NCBI GenBank assembly: GCA_031287395.1
Contig: JAITTA010000046.1
Location: 1-6,088 of the forward strand
Length of the DNA stretch: 6,088 bases
Source of the DNA: Dysgonamonadaceae bacterium
Lineage (GTDB): Bacteria; Bacteroidota; Bacteroidia; Bacteroidales; Azobacteroidaceae
Direction of reading: 5' to 3'
This document shows, piece after piece, positions 1 through 5,712 of the stretch; the first letter of the stretch is position 1; every line of letters starts with the position of its first letter. The translations under genes were made by a program, and so were the position numbers. Under the pieces are notes generated by a model. The model saw nothing but the letters and a program-made list of their open reading frames with translations, searched no databases and was not told the origin of the DNA.

Positions 1-468
1 CCAAGCCAACTGTTCATCAACCTTATAGACTTCATTTGCAATCATAAACAATTCCAACAGCCCGGTGGTCCTCTTCTCAAGATTATTTTCCGCCATCAGG
101 TCCCTGATTCCCGATTCAAAATAAGCTGTTTTCCGGATGTACCGGCAAATATTCTCCATCAGCGCCTTTTCGGACGAACCGTCCACAGAACTTAAAAACT
201 TTTTTCTACCGGCAACATCCAGATAAGACATTACAGCATTTACTTCGGATGGGTATTGCTTCAGAAGCGCCTGTATTTCCGGATTAACATTCAAAGAATC
301 AAAAGGGATTCCTTCCTTCTGAATTTTGTCCATCACTGCTTTTTTTGTGCTGATAACAGTTTCCATCCAATTTTTAGGAGCCGGAACAACAGCTTTCTTA
401 TTTACTTTCTGGGAAAAACCAATCAAAGTAAAACATAAACAAACCAGAATGAATAGATTTTTTTTCAT
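1..468 (-). CDS. Secreted protein of unknown function, N-terminal part (runs off left edge)
   Basis: An open frame starts at the ATG at 468-466 and continues without a stop to base 1, giving 156 residues with the C-terminus missing. I do not recognise the family. Residues 1-20 (MKKNLFILVCLCFTLIGFSQ) form a clear signal peptide: two lysines, a hydrophobic core, and a likely cleavage in G-F-S-Q, so the product is exported. The rest is rich in charged residues and looks mostly helical, with amphipathic stretches around residues 62-90 and 100-150. No catalytic motif is evident. The start lies 16 nt after the stop of the beta-propeller gene, so the two are probably co-transcribed. No Shine-Dalgarno sequence precedes the start, and an eight-A run follows the ATG. 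The frame was translated by hand; the signal peptide at its start is the main reason to accept it. Confidence 0.75.
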   Translation of the reverse strand, partial: MKKNLFILVCLCFTLIGFSQKVNKKAVVPAPKNWMETVISTKKAVMDKIQKEGIPFDSLNVNPEIQALLKQYPSEVNAVMSYLDVAGRKKFLSSVDGSSEKALMENICRYIRKTAYFESGIRDLMAENNLEKRTTGLLELFMIANEVYKVDEQLAW

Positions 469-484
469 ATTGTATTCAGATCAA

Positions 485-1390
485 TTACTCGTTTTTATAT
501 TTGGATAACTTCTTTAAATTCTTATTTTCAACGGGAAATACACAGGATATTCTCCCGATGCCGTTTCCTTCCTGTAGCTGCCATACCAGCTGATTTTGAG
601 GATTTATTTCAATCAGAGCAGGTTGACCTGCATCCTGACCTTTCGCATGTCCGTTCCAGTTACAAATCAACCTGTTTCCATTGTTTAATTCAACAATCTG
701 GGCGACAAAATTCAGGTTAATTCCTTCAATATCCTTTTGTTCTATTTTTCGGATTAATTTTCCGGTATGCCTTTCGACTTCCAACGCAGAATGGGCATCC
801 CCACACGAAATCAACAAGTTTCCGTTTTTGAGTTCCACAACGGAAAACGGATTTCCTTCGACCTTGAAACGCAGCACTTCTTTTCCATTTGCATCCAACT
901 CCACAACTTCTCCTTTCCCCATAATCGGAAAAAGATAATTTCCGTTTCCGGCTTTAATCAGTTGTCTCATCTGACCGTGTAAACTTTCCACTCCCGTATC
1001 GAAAGAAAGCGTCTTCACAACATTCCCTTTCTTATCCAATTCCGCAATCTGTGCAGGAGAACCGCTGTAAGCCAGCAAAAAACCTCCTTTTTTCATCTGG
1101 GTAGCAGCATAAAGTTCTCCTTTTCCCTGAAGCTTATAATCCCAGATAATTTCCTTCTTGGAATTAATCACTTTTGCACCTTTCTTATAAGAAATCAACA
1201 GATCTCCACTGTTAGTCAGAGTGATATTTTCGCAATCATCACCTTTTTGCAAATCATAATTCCACTCTATTTGTTTCGTTGCCTTGTCTATCAGAACAAC
1301 CTGTTCCCATCCGCAACCACTGATAAACATTTTATCCTGAGCGTATGACGAACAACAAACAAAAATAAAAAAATAAACTAAGCGACTCAT
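485..1390 (-). CDS. Secreted beta-propeller (PQQ-like repeat) protein
   Basis: A 301-residue protein with a signal peptide in residues 1-17 (hydrophobic core YFFIFVCCSS, cleavage probably after S-Y-A before QDK). The mature part consists of recurring units of about 35-45 residues in which a hydrophobic strand, a hydrophilic turn and a Trp or aromatic strand alternate. Examples are VVLIDKATKQIEWNY (31-45), AKVINSKKEIIWDY (72-85), IAELDKKGNVVKTLSF (115-130), VVELDANGKEVLRF (162-175) and LIEINPQNQLVWQL (259-272). Together with 'NGNLLIS' and 'NGNRLIC' strands this is the pattern of a six- or seven-bladed PQQ/NHL-like propeller. No catalytic residues are identifiable, so a binding or recognition role outside the cytoplasm is the most that can be inferred. 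It follows the lsrF homologue by 77 nt on the same strand, and may belong to the same transcript or to a downstream unit. It precedes another secreted protein by 16 nt. Confidence 0.75.
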   Translation of the reverse strand: MSRLVYFFIFVCCSSYAQDKMFISGCGWEQVVLIDKATKQIEWNYDLQKGDDCENITLTNSGDLLISYKKGAKVINSKKEIIWDYKLQGKGELYAATQMKKGGFLLAYSGSPAQIAELDKKGNVVKTLSFDTGVESLHGQMRQLIKAGNGNYLFPIMGKGEVVELDANGKEVLRFKVEGNPFSVVELKNGNLLISCGDAHSALEVERHTGKLIRKIEQKDIEGINLNFVAQIVELNNGNRLICNWNGHAKGQDAGQPALIEINPQNQLVWQLQEGNGIGRISCVFPVENKNLKKLSKYKNE

Positions 1391-1405
1391 AAAATTAAAA
1401 GATAA

Positions 1406-1454
1406 GAGTTAAGAGATAAGGAGTTGAATATGTAAAACTTTCAACCCTTAACCC
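1406..1454 (-). repeat. Heptamer-repeat hairpin between lsrF and the propeller gene
   Basis: In the plus strand, gagttaa (1406-1412) and gagttgaa (1421-1428) face ttcaaccc (1440-1447) and ttaaccc (1448-1454). In RNA read from the minus strand this gives 8 bp plus 7 bp (G-U pairs included) with an 8-nt bulge and an 11-nt loop. The 3' arm and following bases fall into 7-nt units ending in TTA or TAA (CTCCTTA, TCTCTTA, ACTCTTA, TCTTTTA). The loop holds TTTTACA, as in the hairpin between dhaK and dhaL. It could attenuate transcription or be a passive dispersed repeat; the sequence does not decide. Confidence 0.55.
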
Positions 1455-1467
1455 TCATTTTTTTAAC

Positions 1468-2340
1468 TCATTTTAACAATTCCAAATAAAGTTCATAAGC
1501 TTCATCAACACTGAAATTTTTATGAACCACAGCGTTGACAGCTTGGATCATCGCAACCGGATTTTCGGACTGAAATACATTACGTCCCATATCCACACCG
1601 ACAGCGCCGTCGTTTATTGCCTTGTAACACAATTCCAAGGCTTCTTTTTCCGGCAGCTTTTTTCCTCCGGCAATGACAATAGGCACAGGACAAGCAGCAA
1701 CAACATTCTCGAACCCATCGCAATAATAAGTTTTCACAATATTAGCTCCATTCTCGGCACAGACACGTGATGCCAGTCCAAAATAACGGGAATCCCGAGC
1801 CATGTCCTTTCCAACGGCAGTAACCCCCATTACCGGGATATTGTATTTTGAACCCCAATCAGCCATTTTAAAAAGATTCGCAACAGTTTTAGCTTCCATC
1901 GCAGGATCTCCGATGGCTAACATGATTGCCATAGCAGACACATTCATCCGGATGGCATCTTCTATATCAACGACAACATTGTCATTCAGCTCGGTAAGAA
2001 TTGTTGTTCCGGCATCCGAGCGCAGACAAACCGGCTTATTGATATTTGCAGGTACGGATGATTGCAAAATTCCCCGTGTACACATCAGGCAATCCGCATA
2101 TTTCATCAATGGAGTAATATTCAAATCAATTCTTTCAAGTCCGGAGGTCGGTCCCATAATGAATCCATGGTCAAAAGCCAACATAACGGTCCTTCCGCTT
2201 TCAGGATTGAAAATACGTGTCAGTCTATCCTTCATCCCCCAGGGAAGATTATCTGCTCCTTTCACGTGAAAAACCGGATTTTTCACTTCAACCCCAATTC
2301 CGAATTTTTTACCTTCTCTGATATCGTCTAAATCTGCCAT
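1468..2340 (-). CDS. lsrF: LsrF-like class I aldolase / 3-hydroxy-5-phosphonooxypentane-2,4-dione thiolase
   Basis: This 290-residue protein matches E. coli LsrF (291 residues) as I recall it almost end to end. It shares the MADLDDI start, W34-[10 protein letters not shown] (42-49), VMLAFDHG (52-59), [10 protein letters not shown] (63-72), LMCTRGIL (85-92), [11 protein letters not shown] (177-187), KTYY (203-206), [15 protein letters not shown] (217-231), GVDMGRN (248-254) and the AYELYL end. The Schiff-base lysine falls at K203, the same number as in E. coli, and D57 is in place. LsrF acts in the cytoplasm on phosphorylated, isomerised AI-2, moving an acetyl group to CoA and leaving DHAP. 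Its relatives in the DeoC/FbaB superfamily are aldolases. The gene starts 15 nt after dhaL. No Lsr kinase, isomerase or transporter gene is nearby, so the substrate may be another phosphoketose or diketone. Family is certain; the precise reaction is inferred. Confidence 0.92.
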   Translation of the reverse strand: MADLDDIREGKKFGIGVEVKNPVFHVKGADNLPWGMKDRLTRIFNPESGRTVMLAFDHGFIMGPTSGLERIDLNITPLMKYADCLMCTRGILQSSVPANINKPVCLRSDAGTTILTELNDNVVVDIEDAIRMNVSAMAIMLAIGDPAMEAKTVANLFKMADWGSKYNIPVMGVTAVGKDMARDSRYFGLASRVCAENGANIVKTYYCDGFENVVAACPVPIVIAGGKKLPEKEALELCYKAINDGAVGVDMGRNVFQSENPVAMIQAVNAVVHKNFSVDEAYELYLELLK

Positions 2341-2355
2341 TTTTGTATTATTTTA

Positions 2356-2976
2356 CTATTTTTCTGTTTGCTCTGCAAATGCCTGAAACATACAAGCCCA
2401 GGACGAAGCGCCCGAATCGGCATGCCCGACGGACTTTTCGCCATAGTTCCTGGCGCGTCCGAAATTCGCTTTCATTTCTACGGTAGCTTCCGCCCCTGCC
2501 TTGGCGGCCTTGGCCGCTTCGGAGAGCATCCGGCGTATATCTTCCGACTCACAGGATAATATGGCCTCCACAGCCGGGATCAAGGCATCCATCATTGTTT
2601 TGTCTCCTTTCCGGGCCTGCGTTTGTTTCCGTACGCCTTCCAAGCCGCCTTTAAACATTTGCTTGACCTGCCCGGCATTCAAACCGGTTCCTTCGGCATG
2701 ATCTCCCATTCCAAGCAAAAAACCACCGATCAATGTACTGGTGGAACCGCTGGTTTGCATCATCACATTGAATCCCATATCGTTAAGCATGGTCTTCAAT
2801 TCTGTTCCCTTACGAGCAGCCTCAACTAAAGAAGTAAGAGCCTGTACGATAGCAGTTCCGTGGTCACCATCTCCGATTACGGCATCCAATTTCGAAAATT
2901 CGTCGGTCCGTTCGGTTACGCGGACAAGCGCCCGCTCCCACATGGCGACAAAGTCCTGTATTGTTAATTCCTGCAT
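2356..2976 (-). CDS. dhaL: Dihydroxyacetone kinase-type subunit DhaL (nucleotide-binding)
   Basis: A 206-residue protein, the usual length for DhaL. It has the ADP/Mg-binding signature LDAVIGDGDHG (30-40). D31, D36 and D38 correspond to the three Mg-coordinating aspartates of E. coli DhaL (D30, D35, D37), with H39 beside them. Further family motifs are SGSTSTLIGGFLLGMG (76-91), GDKTMMDALIPA (124-135) and GRARNYGEKSVGHADSGASS (173-192), which line the nucleotide site. DhaL carries the nucleotide and passes phosphate to the substrate held by DhaK. No PTS-linked DhaM gene is in the window, and a sugar PTS is unusual in Bacteroidota, so the donor is probably ATP (inference). The gene lies 87 nt after dhaK, separated by a heptamer-repeat hairpin, and 15 nt before the lsrF homologue. 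The spacer before its ATG is AT-rich with no Shine-Dalgarno sequence. Confidence 0.95.
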   Translation of the reverse strand: MQELTIQDFVAMWERALVRVTERTDEFSKLDAVIGDGDHGTAIVQALTSLVEAARKGTELKTMLNDMGFNVMMQTSGSTSTLIGGFLLGMGDHAEGTGLNAGQVKQMFKGGLEGVRKQTQARKGDKTMMDALIPAVEAILSCESEDIRRMLSEAAKAAKAGAEATVEMKANFGRARNYGEKSVGHADSGASSWACMFQAFAEQTEK

Positions 2977-2983
2977 TATTCAA

Positions 2984-3055
2984 TTATAAGTTTTAAGTTA
3001 CAGGTTCCGAGTTATAAGTTTTTTCGTGTGTAAACCGGCTTATAACTCAAAACCT
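2984..3055 (-). repeat. Heptamer-repeat inverted repeat in the dhaK-dhaL spacer
   Basis: In the plus strand gagttataag (3009-3018) and cttataactc (3039-3048) form a perfect 10-bp inverted repeat. It is flanked, across a 2x2 internal loop, by aggtt (3002-3006) and aacct (3051-3055). The loop contains TTTACAC in RNA sense. Read in RNA sense, the 3' arm and following bases divide into 7-nt units (CTTATAA, CTCGGAA, CCTGTAA, CTTAAAA, CTTATAA). No U-run follows the stem, so it does not look like an intrinsic terminator. It may lower expression or stabilise mRNA between the two kinase subunits, or be a passive dispersed element. Confidence 0.65.
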
Positions 3056-3063
3056 ATCGCTTC

Positions 3064-4080
3064 TTAGATTGTCGTCCAGTAAGGAGTATTCGCCCTACGT
3101 TTCTTCAATAGTTCAACATGGTCGGGATCCAATTTGCCCAACATCATCTGAAACCCTGCAAGTTCCTGTACCGTAAGAATTTCCATCAGTTTTGCATCGG
3201 CGACCTCAATACCGGCCAGGGTCAGTATCTGGTGTGCTTTACGGAATACAATGCTCATTTCCATGTGAGTAGTAGCACCGCTACCATTAATATAGAGCAA
3301 CACTTTGTCCCCTGATTCCGGTTGGATTTTTTTACACAACTGGTTGATCATTATTTCGGCAGTTTTGTCGGCCGACTCCAGCATCTGACGTCCGCTACTA
3401 CCACCTTCACCGTGTTGTCCCATACCAATTTCCATTTCACCGGCAGGCAAACTGGAAATAACACCGCCATTCTGCGGATGCGTACAACTTCCCATGGCTA
3501 CAGCCAACGTGGCGATTTGCTTGTTGAACCGTTCCCCAATTTCACAAATATCTTCGAGGCTTTTTCCTTCTTCGGCAGCGGCTCCGACAATTTTTGCCAA
3601 TGGAATGCATCCGGCCAAACCGCGCCGGTCGTTATCAGGGGTGTCCAGTCCGGAACTGATATCTTCGTGTGTCAGAATCGATTTCACCTTGATTCCAGCT
3701 TTTTCAGCCAAGGTCATAGCCATATTAGCGCTCATAACATCCCCGGAGTGATTCAAGACAATCAGGAGGATACCGGCATCACGCTTGAACAGTTGTAAAG
3801 CCTGGAAAAGACGTTGAGCTCCTGGAGCGGCAAAAATATCGCCGACCACGGAACAATCCAACATTCCTTCACCGACAAATCCGCTCAAAGCAGGTTCGTG
3901 CCCCGAACCTCCCAAAGTAATCACCGCCACTTTTCCCGGATCTTTAGGTTGCGCTCTGACCACCATATTTTCACCGGCTAAAGCGACCTTATCATTATAG
4001 GCCAACACATATCCTTCCAACAATTCTTTTGTAATATTCTCAGGTTCATTGATGAACTTGGTCATAACTTTTATACTCAT
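3064..4080 (-). CDS. dhaK: Dihydroxyacetone kinase-type subunit DhaK (substrate-binding)
   Basis: A 338-residue DhaK-family protein; E. coli DhaK has 356. It shows GGSGHEPALSGFVGEGML (57-74), the phosphate/substrate loop, with H61; NHSGDVM (110-116) with D114; and GMGQHGEGG (219-227) with H223, the histidine that holds the ketone as a hemiaminal. These match E. coli H56, D109 and H218 with a constant shift of five. Starting at the second in-frame Met (M6, ATG at 4065-4063) would give identical numbering, so that start is a serious alternative. DhaK binds short ketoses such as dihydroxyacetone; relatives act on erythrulose. The product is a cytoplasmic terminal phosphate ester. The gene lies 26 nt after the VOC gene and upstream of dhaL and the lsrF homologue, which suggests that the kinase product feeds the aldolase. 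Family is certain; substrate is unknown. Confidence 0.95.
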   Translation of the reverse strand: MSIKVMTKFINEPENITKELLEGYVLAYNDKVALAGENMVVRAQPKDPGKVAVITLGGSGHEPALSGFVGEGMLDCSVVGDIFAAPGAQRLFQALQLFKRDAGILLIVLNHSGDVMSANMAMTLAEKAGIKVKSILTHEDISSGLDTPDNDRRGLAGCIPLAKIVGAAAEEGKSLEDICEIGERFNKQIATLAVAMGSCTHPQNGGVISSLPAGEMEIGMGQHGEGGSSGRQMLESADKTAEIMINQLCKKIQPESGDKVLLYINGSGATTHMEMSIVFRKAHQILTLAGIEVADAKLMEILTVQELAGFQMMLGKLDPDHVELLKKRRANTPYWTTI

Positions 4081-4106
4081 GGTTTTCTTATTTTGGAGGT
4101 TATCAA

Positions 4107-4424
4107 TTATTTATCAAAATACATCAATTCGATTGGAATACCTTCTTCTACAATGAAGGCTATCGTCAGGTTTTCACCTCCGGAACAAGGTTCGACAATG
4201 ACGTTTGCTCCTTTCAAAGCAGCTTCCATATCGGACACTTCATAAGCAATATGAGGAACTTTCCGAATAATTTCAGGTAACCAGCTACCTTCCTCAAAAC
4301 GGAGGAATTCAATCCGGTTCGGACTTTTTGTGTAATCCGTCAAATGAACTTTCATTCCTTCAACGTAACATTCATTTTCTTGTCTTTCGAGAGTTGGAAT
4401 CCCGTAATGATTGATTTTTCTCAT
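4107..4424 (-). CDS. Small VOC (glyoxalase-fold) protein, probable metal-dependent isomerase or epimerase
   Basis: A 105-residue protein with two short beta-alpha-beta modules. The first begins INHYGIP (4-10) and ends RIEFLRF (37-43); the second begins PHIAYEVSDMEAAL (57-70) and ends IPIELMYF (96-103). H6, E39, H58 and E99 sit where vicinal-oxygen-chelate enzymes such as glyoxalase I and methylmalonyl-CoA epimerase place their metal ligands, so the site appears complete despite a length below the usual 120-140. VOC enzymes stabilise an enediolate, which suits isomerisation or epimerisation next to a carbonyl. With a ketose kinase and an aldolase downstream, converting an aldose or 3-keto form to the proper 2-keto form is plausible, but that is inference. 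Spacing is 32 nt from the cupin gene and 26 nt to dhaK, consistent with one operon. No signal peptide is present, so it is cytoplasmic. Confidence 0.77.
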   Translation of the reverse strand: MRKINHYGIPTLERQENECYVEGMKVHLTDYTKSPNRIEFLRFEEGSWLPEIIRKVPHIAYEVSDMEAALKGANVIVEPCSGGENLTIAFIVEEGIPIELMYFDK

Positions 4425-4456
4425 GGCGATTAAAATTAAGAATTAAAACTTACAAT
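4425..4456 (-). repeat. Short heptamer-like AT spacer before the VOC gene
   Basis: In RNA sense this 32-nt spacer contains GTTTTAA, TTCTTAA and TTTTAAT in succession. It keeps the 7-nt period seen in the spacers after dhaK and after lsrF, but has no opposing arm and cannot form a comparable hairpin. It may be a decayed or partial copy of the same repeat. AT-rich composition alone could also give this pattern, so confidence is low. Confidence 0.3.
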
Positions 4457-5137
4457 TTATTCCAGTACATTGGTAAAGACAGCCTTGGGATTGGTAAAAC
4501 GCAATCCGTTACCATCGTGGTAGTTGGCATATTCGGTAATAATGACACCTTGCGGACCGGCAAACAGGAAGTGTGGAGATTCGGCTTCCGCCAGATGAAT
4601 CACTTCATCAACCATTTGTTTCTGAAAATGGGATACGGTAATAAAATCCTTCTGACTTGCAGGCAATACCGGAGCATCCGGTGTTGGTTCTCCTATAGAA
4701 TAATTATAGGCCCAACCGTGACGAACCTGCCAGCTCTCGTATTTAGGAGGATAGTTCGTCGCCATATGGCGATGTTCCAGAATCATCTGACCAGGCAATA
4801 AATAAATCTCATGTCCGAAATACTGATGTGCGGAATCATTCACCCAGAATAAGCCGGCCATACCCACATTTTCAAAATCGCCCAGTTCAAAGTCAGTGAT
4901 AAACAGATTATTTTTCACAAAATCCGAATAAGGAACTCCGTAATAATCAAACATATCCAAATAAGCTTTCAATGCTACTTCCGGATCCAGTTTTCCATCC
5001 TTATAAAAATCGGCATTCGTGTACTTTTTCTGGTAGGGTTCTTTTGTTTTCATCACTTCTTCTTTTTTACATTCACCGGAACATGCAGCTACAGCAAGTC
5101 CAATCAGTAAAATAAATAAACTTTTAATTGTTTTCAT
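4457..5137 (-). CDS. Lipoprotein with cupin domain resembling D-lyxose ketol-isomerase
   Basis: A 226-residue protein. Residues 1-18 are a lipoprotein signal ending in lipobox V-A-A-C, with C19 as the lipidated residue. The next residues are SGECKKEE; the charged run could favour surface export in Bacteroidota, but this is weak evidence. The cupin barrel covers about residues 85-215. GHEIYLLPGQMILEHRH (108-124) supplies H122 and H124, KYESWQV (132-138) supplies E134, and SPHF (187-190) supplies H189, an HxH-E-H metal set. The arrangement and the ending 'TEYANYHDGNGLRFTNP' resemble D-lyxose isomerases, which swap aldose and ketose forms with Mn. That suggests isomerisation of a sugar outside the cytoplasm before uptake; a binding-only role is also possible. 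It lies 12 nt after the DUF1097 gene. An all-A/T stretch precedes the ATG, a typical Bacteroidota start. Confidence 0.75.
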   Translation of the reverse strand: MKTIKSLFILLIGLAVAACSGECKKEEVMKTKEPYQKKYTNADFYKDGKLDPEVALKAYLDMFDYYGVPYSDFVKNNLFITDFELGDFENVGMAGLFWVNDSAHQYFGHEIYLLPGQMILEHRHMATNYPPKYESWQVRHGWAYNYSIGEPTPDAPVLPASQKDFITVSHFQKQMVDEVIHLAEAESPHFLFAGPQGVIITEYANYHDGNGLRFTNPKAVFTNVLE

Positions 5138-5149
5138 TTTTTTATTTTA

Positions 5150-5686
5150 TTATATAGTTTCATTCGACGCACTCTGCCGTTTTTCGTATGCGACCCGAAG
5201 GTACACCGTTACAATCCCAAAGATAAGTCCAATGGCGCAGTAAGTCAATTCGGTGATTGAAGCATTCAGATAAGTAGCGCCCGGGACATAACTCATAAAT
5301 GCAAAGAAAGCACCGGCTCCGATAAAAAGTCCGGGAATCAAACTTAACAAGTCCACTTTTTCAAAAAAGATTACCGCAAAAGCGACAACACCCACAGCTA
5401 AAGGGACTCCCCAAAATGCAAGGGCCGGCGTTAAAGCTCCACCCAGTTCCATAATGAGGATTGAACCTCCTATTCCTACCACATATGCAAGAAAAGCTTT
5501 AATTCCTCCTTTTAAATTACATCCGGCTAAAAAGTAAACAGCCCATGATTGAAAACTGATCCAACTGAAGCCAACATTTCCTTCCGGACTCATGTGCGGA
5601 CTTAATATTTGATCCAATGCCTGAATCAGGAAAGCCAATATTCCGATAATTACCGGAATCATTACAAATTTTTTTAAGTTTTTCAT
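5150..5686 (-). CDS. DUF1097-family inner-membrane protein, possible transporter or channel
   Basis: A 178-residue hydrophobic protein, close in length to E. coli YcdZ (163), with the DUF1097 hallmark of an aromatic/Ser strand followed by a small-residue helix (SWISFQSWAVYFLAG, 41-55). About six membrane helices can be seen at roughly 8-25, 41-57, 62-82, 86-107, 113-133 and 145-164, with a short charged C-terminal tail (YEKRQSASNETI). Gly, Ala and Pro are frequent inside the helices, and a Glu is buried at E80 (ILIMELGGALTP). No function is established for the family, as far as I know. It is the only membrane protein in this cassette and sits just before a lipid-anchored, isomerase-like cupin and a kinase-aldolase set, so substrate uptake is a reasonable guess. 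The start at 5686 has an AT-rich leader; the spacer from the preceding stop is 26 nt. Confidence 0.8.
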   Translation of the reverse strand: MKNLKKFVMIPVIIGILAFLIQALDQILSPHMSPEGNVGFSWISFQSWAVYFLAGCNLKGGIKAFLAYVVGIGGSILIMELGGALTPALAFWGVPLAVGVVAFAVIFFEKVDLLSLIPGLFIGAGAFFAFMSYVPGATYLNASITELTYCAIGLIFGIVTVYLRVAYEKRQSASNETI

Positions 5687-5712
5687 TTTTTTGAAGTTTA
5701 ATCATATACAAA

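Noticed and set aside
256..508. Two plus-strand 60-residue open frames at the left side
   Set aside because: They are antisense to the secreted partial gene at 1-468, which has a convincing signal peptide and an uninterrupted frame to the edge.
1802..2269. Plus-strand open frame of 155 residues
   Set aside because: It is antisense to the lsrF homologue, which is full length and strongly conserved; no family motif or start context supports the plus-strand reading.
3009..3048. The dhaK-dhaL inverted repeat as an intrinsic terminator
   Set aside because: The stem is AT-rich and no U-run follows it in RNA sense; dhaL directly downstream is needed with dhaK.
2977..3063. Bacteroidota-type promoter (TAnnTTTG) before dhaL
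   Set aside because: The nearest match, TATAATTG a few bases before the ATG, has a mismatch and would leave no room for a leader; it is better explained as part of the heptamer repeat.
3322..3798. Plus-strand open frame of 158 residues
   Set aside because: It lies wholly antisense to dhaK, whose motifs are intact, and its translation shows no recognisable domain; it is a shadow of dhaK codon use.
1468..5137. A canonical lsr (AI-2 uptake and processing) operon
   Set aside because: Only the LsrF homologue is present; LsrK, LsrG, LsrR and the LsrABCD transporter are not encoded in the window.
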